From positions 32,558,850 to 32,622,849 of the forward strand of contig CM050452.1 of the NCBI GenBank assembly GCA_027563935.2: DNA of 64,000 nt. Reading direction: 5' to 3'. Positions 22,456 through 33,159 of this stretch are shown here, piece by piece. The position numbers were made by a program, and so were the translations under genes. Position 1 is the stretch's first letter, and every line of letters starts with the position of its first letter. A model generated the notes under the pieces. That model searched no databases and had not been told where the DNA came from. It saw nothing but the letters and a program-made list of their open reading frames with translations. This DNA comes from Costus lasius (Eukaryota; Streptophyta; Magnoliopsida; Zingiberales; Costaceae).

Positions 22456-24202
22456 CAAAACCCATTCTCCCAAAAGGTTCCTACTGGACAACAGACACAT
22501 CTTATATCATATATCACAAAGGTGGACTCCTAAGTGTCAACTAGACTCTAGGATAGTCATCACAATAATCATATCGGGCAGGCTGAACATCAACCCCCAT
22601 CACAATAATCATAGCAAGTAGGCTGAACATCAACCCCCTTCACATATCACAATACAGGGCTGAAAATTCAAACCCTTAACATATCACATATTGACCATCC
22701 CCTTGAGTACATAGCTACACTTAGCCTTAGTCCTAACCAACACATGATCACAACAGATAATATTCGAAAATCCCATATCAACATAATTTTCGAAATTCAC
22801 ATAACCACATAATATTCACATATTCAAAGATCACTTAACATTCTAAAAATCACAAATCACATAATATTTAAAAATCACATAACATAGTGTAGTCCTTAAG
22901 TTTCAGGCTGGTCAGTTCAGTGTAACCTTACTATGTTATCACCCAATGTTCTCAAACATGAATACATGGTCTTAGATAAATAAACATGAGTTTTATAATA
23001 TTATAAGCATTTATCAAGTATCCATAAAATCAATATAAAATTTAAACATAAACTTAAAGCATGTATTCATCAATTTGCTTTACAATTCACACATGTAACC
23101 CACGGTTAACATAACATATTATCTACTAAATTTTAAACCTTAGTTAACATGAATTTCATACTCAAGATCAATGATTTAATGCTTCCTAAACTCCATATAA
23201 GAAATACCCTAATTTCGGTTTTCATGGAGACATACCCTAAATTCGGTTTTCATGAAAATACCCTAAACTATGTTTTCATGGAGAAATATCAAGATTCAAT
23301 TCACATGTAAACATGTTAACTACAAATATCAATATTAATATCAAGTTTCGGTTTTCATAAATAAATAGCTTAAATTCGGTTTTTAGCATGGTAAAACTTT
23401 CCAATCAATCTAACGCATCAATTAATACAACCAAATTGCTAGAAATCGAAAAGACACACCACTCACCTCTTAACCGTGAACACTTGGGTTAAAATCTCCC
23501 CACAAACTCGCCTAAAGCTTTGATGCCGCCCAAGAGATCTCCAAGAACTCGCCAAGAAAGTTTCTTCACTTCAAGGAAATTTGCCAAGGGAAGAAGATGA
23601 AGAAAAATCACCTCAAAATTCCAAGAACACCAAAATCGCCTTCTTCTTCCTAGCCGTCGCCCAAAATTTCTTTCAAGCCAAAAATCTCGCCCAAAAACTC
23701 TACCCTAACCGAAATACCAATTTAAATTTTCGGTTTTTAATTCTTAACCCATTAACCCATTAATTCAAATCGAGTTTAATCCATTTAACCAATAATTTGA
23801 ATTTTAAACCCAATTAGCGCAAACCCAATAACCCATGATTAACTAATTAATTTAACCATTAACTAACCATTCACTTAATGAAAATCCAATAAGGGTTTAA
23901 TTGACATCCAATAAGGATTAACGTCCAATAACTCCAATTAATTAACAATTAATTAACTTAAATTAACAAGCAATAACCTCTAATTAATTAACTGAAAATT
24001 AGCATCCAATAAACTAGTTAATTAATTAACATTAACATCCAAAAATCTCTAATTTAATTAACTATAATTCATCAACCAAAATCTCTAATTAATTTATCAT
24101 AAATTAACAATCAATACACAGGAATAATAACACAGTCAATAATTTTATTTAAATCAAAAATAATGCTTACCAGGACTTAAGATCCTTGGATCTTACAATC
24201 AA

Positions 24203-24572
24203 TGCGCCTAGCCATCAAGGATCAATCTAGATCCACAAATCAAGGGATCACCATCTAGATCCCCAATTTGTGGAACCACCTTTGGAAGCCCTAGCCGCCC
24301 ATGCTCTTGAAGGAATGCAATTCAAAATTCAATTGGGGCGCCATCTCATCCAAGCAAATAAAGAAGGAGCTCAAGAAGAAATCGGCCACAAGGAGCTCCA
24401 TCAAAAGAAGGATTTCGAAATTCAAAATTTGCCAAGGAAATGTTTTAATTGAGCATTAACTTCTTTCCCTACCTTTGTGATTGCGCCTAGGGTGAATTGT
24501 CACCCTTGCCCATGGCTTGTTAAGCCTATAAATTGTAATCCTCCCCTCCTTGTCTATTAGTTGCCTAGTTGA
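24203..24572 (+). mobile_element. Gypsy F 5' LTR, part 2
   Basis: Continues the F LTR after the solo LTR and ends at GTTGA (24568-24572), the left TSD of H1. It matches 31233-31490 and then 42325-42436 of the 3' LTR. It contains a TATA box at 24527-24534. A 60-codon frame at 24270-24452 is repeated in the 3' LTR only because the LTRs are copies. Confidence 0.88.
24527..24534 (+). promoter_or_regulatory. TATA box of gypsy F LTR (5' copy)
   Basis: AGCCTATAAATTGTAATCC, in the sense orientation of F. The same motif is at 42391-42398 in the 3' LTR. In the 5' copy the H1 insertion lies only about 40 bp downstream, so it would disrupt the transcript start. Confidence 0.6.
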
Positions 24573-25147
24573 TGTTGGTGTATATGCCCTTGGACCTAGT
24601 TTTGGTCCACTTATGTACTACTTGACTTTGATATTTATATATATATCATTCTGGCATTGTCATTGTCAATGTTTGTTTACATCTGCGCACATGTACTAAC
24701 ATGATAATGTCCCTGGAGACAGATTGGATCTGTGCTCAAACTATTGTCCCCAGTCGATGTACCTTAGTGGATATGGGACAGCTATGGTACTTGTGAGACT
24801 GGTATGTGAGCTGGTTAGGTACGTGGTGCTAACGCAGACACATGGGTATATCATTGGAGGATATACTGGAAAGACCCGCTGTGAGGCTATGACTTGGTGT
24901 CATAAGTTATCCTCACAAGTGACAGGAGATGCATTGATCCCTTGACTTGAGGTCATTGATCATTCTATATGATTAGCGACTTGCTTTGATACAACCTAAC
25001 ACCTCGCCGTAGTTGGGAGGTCATAACGGTTGTCATTGAGCATATCACGACCCATATGAGAAGGTCAATGGACAGACATAGGATTTGCCCCTTCCTTAGG
25101 GAAGTATGATATCCATGGAGCTCCTCTATGGTTCTATGACTGAGAGT

Positions 25148-25159
25148 GTATGGCCATAC
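25148..25159. promoter_or_regulatory. 12-bp palindrome in H1 LTR
   Basis: GTATGGCCATAC, identical to the palindrome in the main copia LTR although most of the surrounding sequence has diverged. Confidence 0.5.
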
Positions 25160-25204
25160 CCAGGTAAGAACCTGTTTTAGTCATAGCCATGTGATTGGGT
25201 GAAA

Positions 25205-25224
25205 ACAAGTGGTGACACACTTGT
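25205..25224 (+). other. Inverted repeat in H1 LTR
   Basis: ACAAGTG-GTGACA-CACTTGT followed by CCAATCAGA. The main copia LTR has ACAAGC-TTGACAG-GCTTGT followed by CCAATAAGA at the same place (10266-10284). Confidence 0.5.
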
Positions 25225-25994
25225 CCAATCAGATATCAGTTCGGCAAAGAGACTGTAATGCATCTGTACCTAGTTGCGATGATGGGGATGTCGATGTCGA
25301 TATCCATTCCAATGACCTGGGTAGCAGCGATGCACTGCTAGGTGCCACTCACTGCTTGTGGTGACCTTTGGTCAGCACTGCCAGCGTCAGAAGAACCTAC
25401 AGGGTCGCACACCTTGATACTTGAGTTCTCGTATTGATCGAGAAGCCTTATGATCAAGTTATTGGATAACTCGGATCTAATTGGGAGATTTCATCAGCAC
25501 CAATGAGCCTGATGAGATGGAAGAATGTTATTGGAGCCAAACTTCATTTTTGGCAGGTTGACCCGTATTTGACCATGGTTGGTCACACTTGGATTAGGGT
25601 TGCATTGGATTGGATCCAAATGCTTAATCAACCCATAGGATGAAGTTTGGGCTAGCTCATTATCCAATGAAGCCCAATAACAAGTTCTCATGAAGAGAAG
25701 AGAGGCTAAAAGGGTATAATGGGGAGAAACCCAACCCCATTGGCGCCTAAGGGGCATAATGGGGTTAGGGTGGCAAAATTGCTTCATTAAGGAAGCAATT
25801 TGCGCCTAGCCCTTCTCCCTTGATGGTATGAATGCCTTTAAGGCATGTCTTGGACTGATATAGTACTTGGGCAATTATGGAAAGGTTGAATGAAGTTTAT
25901 GGTAAAGTCTTGGAGACTTTCCTTACATCAAACCTCCTCATCCTAGCCCTACACTTGTCATGATCCTAGCCCTTGCCCTAATCGCCTCTTGCCC

Positions 25995-26000
25995 TATATA
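25995..26000 (+). promoter_or_regulatory. TATA-like motif of H1 LTR
   Basis: CCCTATATATGTGACCC in the sense direction. H2 has TTATAAAAGGGACCC at the equivalent site (45148-45155), which supports this as the promoter position. Confidence 0.5.
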
Positions 26001-26459
26001 TGTGACCCTAGCCGACCCCTCTTATTATGATTCATCCTTGGAGGCGTAAACATAAGAAGGAGGCGAGAGCAAGGAGCAAGGGCGCAATCTCTTCCTCTTC
26101 CATCAAGTGGCCGCAAGCTTCTCCTTCCTTACCACTTGGCGCATCTTTCTCTCTTGGTGGCGCAAGGTGGTTGGAGCATCTCCCTAAGGCTTGGATCTTC
26201 TTCCCGAGGCTAGCACCGGGCGTGGAAGAAGAGGACTCGAGGCATCCGTGTGTGTGAGACTGCAGAGGGCGCACACTTGGGCGCCTATCACGACATCGAC
26301 CTCATCTTGCTCTGAGGTATTTTCTAACTCATCGTGTCGACCCCCTTGCATGCGATCTTCACTGGGTTTTTGGGACCGGCCTGTTTCGGGGACATTCTTC
26401 CGCTGTGCAATGTATGTATGTATGTGTCTCTGAAAAATTATAAAATGTCCCCGGGGTTT

Positions 26460-28116
26460 TGTTGGGGTATGCCCTTAAGGCTAATGTTTGAGGCCTTGGG
26501 ATTGTAACAGTATCATGTATAAACTTTTATGTTTATAAAGGCAATAGTTGTTATTCAGTTTGTTACATTGTCTGCTGCAATAAGTGTGCTTCTGAATAAT
26601 GTCTCAAAGCTGTTCAGCTTGGCTGACATGCTATGTGTCCTTAATCGAGATATCTTGGTGAACATGAGACAGCCTTGATATGATTGAGACTAATATGTGT
26701 TCTAATCTTATAGGATGCTTCGAGCATGGAATAAGATGTAGACTCATGGGTACATTCGATGTACTGGACAGACCCTACTAGGATATTCAATTGCTTGTCA
26801 CAATGTGAATAATCCTTGTATGCAACAAGTGGCACATGTCCTCTGACTTGAGATCACTTGTGTTTCTAAATGATGATTGTCATTGTTTTGAGGTAGTTCA
26901 ATATCATTTGAAACATAATGGTTATAGACTATCTTGGATGGTGAGCTTGAGTCAGGTTAGGACACTAGTGATAGATATAGGATTGCTGTCTCCTTGTTTG
27001 GAGTGTGATGTTCTAAAGGGGCCCCCCTGGATGAGATGATTGAGAAAGTGTATGGCCATACCCAGGTGACTATGTTCATCTGATCTAATCATGCTCATCA
27101 TATTGGAGCTACAGGCTTGACACGCTTGTCCAATAAGAACATCCAGTGGCAAAGGAAACATGTATGCCTGGTGAAGTGGATTCACACTTGTGCTGTGGTT
27201 TGGGTGTAGTCTTGGAAGACTCTTTCTTTTATATCGGGAGACAGTGATGTGTTGCTAGATACCCCTCACTGATCGTGATAACGTAAGTTATCGTTACCGA
27301 CATTTAAAGGAAACCCTTAGGGTCGCACAATTTGATGATATGGCTTACTTAAGTCAGATCGTGTGGACTGAATTGTTTGGGTTCAGTTTAAAGGGATTTA
27401 ATCTCTGATTGTAAGTGAGATCTGGTCTGATCATGTTTGATTGATTAGGGCTTAAGATCGGTAAGCTTAGATCGAGAGAGTTGATGCTAGATCGGTAAGA
27501 TCAAGAGCATCAGGAGATGAACGGTCAGATCCTGAACCTTAGGGTTGAAGGTGATCTGGATCGAGGCTTGGTTTGATTTGGTTTTTAAACCAAATCAACT
27601 TGAACCACTCATTAATTGAGCGCATGGTTCAAAGGGGGCATGTTGCGATTCATTCACTTGGCGTGAATGAGAGAACGTGGGGTGTGGTTTCTAATTTTAG
27701 AAACCATGATCTCAAAAGAGACCACGCTTCTTGTTCGAGCATAGAAGCCCTATTCTCGCCGCTCGCCTATCTCTCTGGACGACATTTCTCTCATGGTGAA
27801 GGAGACTCACGACTTGGAGGAAATTCGGCCAAGCACCTCATCCTTACACGACAAGGTCACTTGGAGATCCTTGCTAGCACAAGGAGCGTCCAAGGAGCAA
27901 GCCGTTGATCATCTTGTGTGCGGCGCTTTGGAGGAGAGCCCTGTCGCCATCTTCTTCCTAGACACCAATCGAACCAATGGCAATGGTATGAATCCATACT
28001 CGAACAAGTTGATCATATATTTGCGAAAGATCTATTGAAACCCATGCTTCCGCTTGCAAAAATTTTATGCGCCACCTATCTGGGTTTCGCCCCCTAGTTT
28101 CAGGGGAACCCTTTCA
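26460..28116 (+). mobile_element. Copia solo LTR (plus) inside H1
   Basis: 1,657 bp, TGTTGGGGTATGCCC..CCCTTTCA, with TSD GGTTT (26455-26459 and 28117-28121). There is no primer site, coding region or polypurine tract at either edge, so it is a solo LTR. It sits 13 bp from the right end of H1. Confidence 0.92.
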
Positions 28117-28133
28117 GGTTTCCCAACAGTTGA

Positions 28134-28935
28134 AAAAAAAACCTTGTGTTAGCATTGGTGCTTGTGTCGCCTAAGAGTTTTCTACCTTTCCCCCTTCCTC
28201 TAAAGGGCCGAGCCCTTTCCCTTCTCCCCTCTCTTCTCAAGTCCTCAACGCAACCTAACCTATTGAAGATCTTTTACACACCCTTTGGCGAGTCCTAAAG
28301 AAGATCTCTCAACCTTGGTCTCGGCAAGACACTAGGAGATTCTTGGAGGCATCATCACTCTCGGCCAACAAAGAGGCTTGCATCTTGGAGACTTTCGGCT
28401 AAGTTCCTTCCCTCTCCTTTCTTTAGATCTTAAGAACTTGGCTCTACACTAATCTTAATTCTTATTCAAGGTGGCGCAAGGATTTGGAGACCTCTTCCTA
28501 AGTGCAAGGCTTTCTTCTCCCTCCCCCTTTCTCTTTAGTCAAAGTGTTAAGGGAACTTGTGAGGCTTAACCTCCCCCTTAGATTTGTTTTGTAATATGAA
28601 TCCGTGGTCTATGCGGATCTCGATTGATTGTGTTTGCTTGTAATGATGCAATACCTTCCATCAGAGTAGGACCGTTGAAGATCGGGACGATACGATCCTT
28701 CTATGCTCAAGGATCGCACTGTGAGTATTCCTACTAGTCATTTCATTTCATAGTTTAAAGTGCTCTTTCTTTTAGTAGTAACTTAGTGTCGCTTCCTTTA
28801 TTTATAAAATACAAAAAATATATTTTCCAACTCCGTTAGAGTAAATTCGGGTTTTTATCTAAAAATACAAAAAAATTATTTTCTTAAAGCGTTGTTTGAA
28901 TGCACCCTTACTTGTGAGTGATCCCACCTCCATCA
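28134..28935 (+). mobile_element. Gypsy F 5' LTR, part 3
   Basis: The last 802 bp of the 5' LTR, ending CCCACCTCCATCA. It matches 42437-43238 of the 3' LTR with only a few single-base differences. Confidence 0.9.
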
Positions 28936-28939
28936 GCTT

Positions 28940-28951
28940 TGGTATCAGAGC
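28940..28951 (+). other. Primer binding site of gypsy F (tRNA-iMet)
   Basis: TGGTATCAGAGC, four bases after the 5' LTR end; the same primer type as gypsy G. Confidence 0.9.
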
Positions 28952-29121
28952 CTATCTTAGAATAGAATTTTAGCCTCAAAACTATTTTTCAACTTCTAAG
29001 ACTTTTCTTGGACCTAGGTGTTTTAAAGAAGTGGTTTGTCATAATCTGCTACTATACTTATCATACTACCTTTAGTAGCCTTATTTTTCAAAACTACTCT
29101 TTTTTCAAAACTACTACCACA

Positions 29122-31116
29122 ATGACTACTAGATCTGGTGCAAATTACAATAACCACCCTGAAACTGAACCTGACAGAATTGATAGGATGTATCAGATGA
29201 TGATAGAGAGGTTTGACCAAATGGAAACAAGGATGCAAAACCTAGAGACAAATAGAGGTTCTAGAACCCCTAGTCGCACCTCAAGTGGACCCATCCTAGA
29301 ACCACCCACCCAAAACAATAGAGATCATCCTAGGGAGGACCAAGACCCTGAATGGAATGAGCCACGTGCTCAACCCTACCACAGACCTAGAGAGGATGAA
29401 GTGCAACGCAACATCAAACTCTCACCACCAACCTTTAGTGGTTCCCTTGACCCCAGAGAGTTCTTAGATTGGGTAGACAAACTCGAACGGTATTTTGACT
29501 GGAGCATAATGCCTAGTCAATCCAAGGTTAGGTTCACCCGATGTCTCTTGGAAGGTACTGCTAGGTTATACTGGACAAGCATAGAGAAGAACATAGAGTT
29601 GTTTAGGCGCCCTCCTATTGAGAGATGGGAAGACATGCGAGACAAACTTAGGGAAAAATATGTCCCTCCCTATTTCCAACTTAAGATTATTGATGAAGCC
29701 ATGAGCCTAGTCCAAGGTAGCCTACATGTCACCGACTACACCACTAGGTTTGATGAACTCCTTTTGAGGAGTGGCATCCATGAGGAACCCCATGTCTCCC
29801 TTAGTAGGTACAAGAATGGACTTAGACCCGAGATCAAAAGGGGAATGACCTATTTCCAAATAGAGTCTAGGGAAGTCGCCTACCAAAGAGCTTTAGAGGT
29901 AGAGGAAAACATAAAGAGAGCCTTTAGGAGAGAGTTAAGTTCCCCTAAAACTTATCCTAAGGCGTCCTCCCCAAGTCCCTCTCGCTCTCAACCCAAAGCC
30001 CCAACACCAACACCCTCTAGACCTAGGACTGTCCAAGAACCTAGAGTCACTTGCCATGCTTGCCACCAAGTAGGACACTACATGAAAGACTGTCCCAAGA
30101 GAGTCCTGTACTTAGGTGAGGAAAAATGTGAAGAAACCTATGAGGAAAACCATGAGGAAATCCATAACCCTGACTCTGGTTGTACGGTTTGGGAAGAACT
30201 AGCTTATGATAGTAGTGAAGAACAAACCCACGACACATTAGGAGTGGTTAGGTGCACCCTAATCAAACCTACCCCAACCGAGGACTGGCGTAGGACCAGT
30301 ATTTTCCACACCTACACGAAATGCAATGGCAACATGTGCAAAGTAGTGATAGATGGGGGAAGTAGTCTGAACGCGGTCTCTCACACAGCCTTAGTAAAAT
30401 TCAACCTTAAGGCAGAACCGCACCCCAATCCCTATAGCATATCCTGGGTCAATCAATCTAGTGTCCCAGTCACCCATAGGTGCTTAGTGCCCCTTCAGTT
30501 TGCCATCTACCAAGGCAAGATTTGGTGTGACGTCATAACCATGGATGTCGCCCAAGTCTTACTCGGTCGCCCGTGGTTATACGATATGGATGTTATCCAC
30601 TACGGTCGGACTAACACCTATGTCTTTAGCCATGACGGGCAAAAGATCAAACTGAAGCCTTCCATGCCTAAGGAACTTAAGGCTGCCACCAACAAGGGTA
30701 GGATAGAGGAACCTAAGGAACCTAAACCGACCATCCAACTCATAAGGTCCCGTGCCTTTACCCAAGACTGCTTAGAGTCCAAGCAAGTGTACTCCTTAGT
30801 CATTAAGGAAGCCAATCCAGATGAGGAGACACCCATACCCAAAGAAGTTGAGACCCTACTCTCAGGGTACTCTGATCTCACCAGAGAAGAACTTCCCAAA
30901 GGATTACCTCCCCTTAGAGAAATCCAACATGCCATAGACCTTGTCCCGGGTTCTACTCTCCCACACTTACCCCACTATAGGATGAACCCTACTGAGCATC
31001 AAGAGCTCAAAAGACAAGTAGAAGAACTATTAGACAAGGGTTTCATTAGGGAAAGCCTTAGCCCGTGTGCAGTACCCGCCCTTCTTACCCCAAATCAACC
31101 AAGGGTTTCAAGTTGA
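29122..31116 (+). pseudogene. Gypsy F gag-protease with the start of RT, truncated by deletion
   Basis: The frame is open from 29008 (a TTG), but the likely Gag start is the ATG at 29122 (MTTRSG..). Relative to that Met it has a Gag capsid domain, a CCHC knuckle (VTCHACHQVGHYMKDC), a protease with the same I-D-G-G-S-S-L-N site as G, then the start of RT ending AVPALLTP. After that the frame enters foreign sequence (NQPRVSS) and stops, because RT is joined directly to the middle of the 3' LTR. About 1,000 codons (rest of RT, RNase H, integrase) are missing compared with G. Gag and protease have no internal break. Gag lacks the Asn/Gly/Pro repeat seen in G. It cannot encode a working element but could still make Gag and protease if transcribed. 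Confidence 0.9.
31090..31106. other. Deletion junction with filler in gypsy F
   Basis: RT sequence ends near 31092 and 3' LTR sequence resumes at 31107 (equivalent to 21113). The bases between, within CCAAATCAACCAAGG, also occur about 55 bp downstream in the LTR (near 31147-31161), suggesting templated filler at an end-joining repair. Confidence 0.6.
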
Positions 31117-31490
31117 AGGGGCTTACATTGAATGCAACTCCACCTTCCAAATCAACCAAGGCGCCACCCAACATGATGAAGAATTCGAATGATATAAACC
31201 AGCCCACAAATTGCCAAGTGAAGAGCCATCAATGCGCCTAGCCATCAAGGATCAATCTAGATCCACAAATCAAGGGATCACCATCTAGATCCCCAATTTG
31301 TGGAACCACCTTTGGAAGCCCTAGCCGCCCATGCTCTTGAAGGAATGCAATTCGAAATTCAATTGGGGCGCCATCTCATCCAAGCAAATAAAGAAGGAGC
31401 TCAAGAAGAAATCGGCCACAAGGAGCTCCATCAAAAGAAGGATTTCAAAATTCAAAATTTGCCAAGGAAATGTTTTAATTGAGCATTAAC
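31107..31490 (+). mobile_element. Gypsy F 3' LTR, part 1 (5'-truncated)
   Basis: 384 bp matching 21113-21238 plus 24203-24460. It shows the empty target site of the gypsy-type solo LTR and ends with TTAAC (31486-31490), the left TSD of copia B. Confidence 0.9.
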
Positions 31491-33139
31491 TGAAGGAACC
31501 CCTAGTTCAAAAAGGGGGAGAAACCCTAAACTTGCGATTCTAACAAGCATGGCGAAAAGGGTTTCTAAACAAGATCGAATATGATAACTATATGATCAAC
31601 TTGAAGTTATGAGAACTCATACCAAGGCCATGAAGAGGGTGGCGGCTTGGAAGCAAGAGATCAAAGTAGGTCTCCTCTTCAAGTTCACACACAAGATGAG
31701 GGGTGGCTACCCTTTAGGATCTTCCTTGTGCTAGCAAGAGATCCCAATGTCCTTGTCGTGTGTTGAGATGCGCTTGGCCGAGAGCTACCGTCTCCCAGAA
31801 TCCTCTTTCGTCCAACGAAGATGACAATTCAGTAAAACCGATTTGCGTTAAGCCTTCTCCAATCAAGTCATGGCGTTACACTTCCATAAATGGAAGGTTT
31901 TCAAGCCATGCGCTCACTTGAAGGAAAAACCGCCCAACAAGCCTTTACACCTTGAACCATACGTTCACCCATGTGAACCGGTTCAAGTCAATTAGGTTCA
32001 ACCCAATTCGGTTCATTAAACCAGCCCAAGCCATGGTCTAGATCTCTTTGAACCAAATGGTTCAAGATCTAACCATTCATCTCTTGATGCTCTTGATCTC
32101 TATGATCTAGCATCAAACTCTCGATCGAAGCTTACCGATCTCAAGCCCCAATCAATCAAACATGATCAGACTAGATCTCACTTACAATCAGAGTCTGAAC
32201 TCGTTTAAACTGAGTCTAAACAGTTCAGTCCACACGATCTGACTTAAGTAAGCCATATCATCAAATTGTGCGACCCTGAGGGTTTCCTCTAAATGTCGGT
32301 AACGATAACTTACGTTATCACGATCAGTGAGGGGTATCTAGCAACACATCACTGTCTCCTGATATAAAGGAAAGAGTCTTCCAAGACTCCACCCAAACCA
32401 TAGCACAAGTGTGAATCAACTCACTTGGCATACATGTGTCCTTTGCCACTGGATGTTCTTATTGGACAAGCGGGTCAAGCTTGTAACTCCAATATGATGA
32501 GCATGATTAGATCAGATGAACATAGTCATCTGGGTATGGCCATACACTATCTCAATCATCTCATATCGGGGGGGCCCCTTAGAACATCACACTCCTTGAA
32601 CAAGGAGACGACAATCCTTTATCTATCACAAGAGCCCTAACCTGACTCAAGCTCACCATCCAAGATAGTCTATAATCATTATGTTTCAAATGATATTGAA
32701 CTACCTCAAAACAATGACAATCATCATTTAGAAACACAAGTGATCTCAAGTCAAAGGACATGTGCCACTTGCTGCTTATAAGGATCATTCACATTGTGAC
32801 AAGCAATGGAATATCCCAGTAGGGTCTGTCCAGTACATCCAATGTACCCATGAGTCTACATCTTATTCCATGCTCGAAGCATCCTATAAGATTAGCACAC
32901 ATATTAGTCTCAATCATATCAAGGTTGTCTCATGTTCACCAAGATATCTCGACTAAGGACAAAGAGCATGTCAGCCCAGCTGAACAGCTTTGAGACATTA
33001 TTCAGAAGTACACTTATTATAGCAGACAAGGTAACAATCTGAATAACAACCATGCCTTTATAAAACACAAGAGTTTCTTACATGATACTTATTACAATCC
33101 CAAGGCCTCAAACATTAGCCTTAAGGGCATACTCCAACA
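31491..33139 (-). mobile_element. Copia B 3' LTR
   Basis: Starts on the minus strand at 33139 and ends at 31491 (..GGTTCCTTCA). The polypurine tract lies just outside at 33140-33150. The antisense 64-codon frame is at 32762-32956. Confidence 0.95.
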
Positions 33140-33150
33140 ATCTCCCACTT
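33140..33150 (-). other. Polypurine tract of copia B
   Basis: The minus strand reads AAGTGGGAGAT directly upstream of the 3' LTR. Confidence 0.85.
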
Positions 33151-33159
33151 GCACTTAAT

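Larger units (their letters stand above)
21239..24197 (-). mobile_element. Solo LTR, gypsy type (possibly Tekay/Del), 2,959 bp
   Basis: Flanked by TSD ATCAA (21234-21238 and 24198-24202), with ends TGTAACAT..TCTTACA forming TG..CA inverted ends. The empty site is visible in F's 3' LTR at about 31228-31240. It has no internal coding region, so it is a solo LTR left by LTR-LTR recombination. On the minus strand it ends GGGATGTTACA and contains TTTTCAGGTGTAGAGCAGGGG-like sequence, which recalls long Tekay/Del LTRs; that assignment and the strand are inference. The right two-thirds are very A/T-rich and contain no gene. Confidence 0.8.
24573..28128 (+). mobile_element. H1: solo LTR of a second copia-like family, with a copia solo LTR inside
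   Basis: TSD GTTGA (24568-24572 and 28129-28133); the empty site is visible in F's 3' LTR near 42432-42436. Ends are TGTTGGTGTATATGCCC..TTTCCCAACA. Removing the nested copia LTR (26460-28116 plus one TSD copy) leaves 1,894 bp with no coding region, hence a solo LTR. It is distantly related to the main copia LTR: shared blocks include GAGTGTATGGCCATACCC and TGCTAG..CACTCACTG. A TATA-like run CCTATATATG is at 25995-26000. Confidence 0.85.

Noticed and set aside
24270..24452. 60-codon frame repeated at 31300-31482
   Set aside because: Repeated only because it lies in the two LTRs of gypsy F; the frame is short and without a domain.
26397..26425. TGTATGTATGTATG microsatellite in H1
   Set aside because: Only a few units; ordinary low-complexity sequence.
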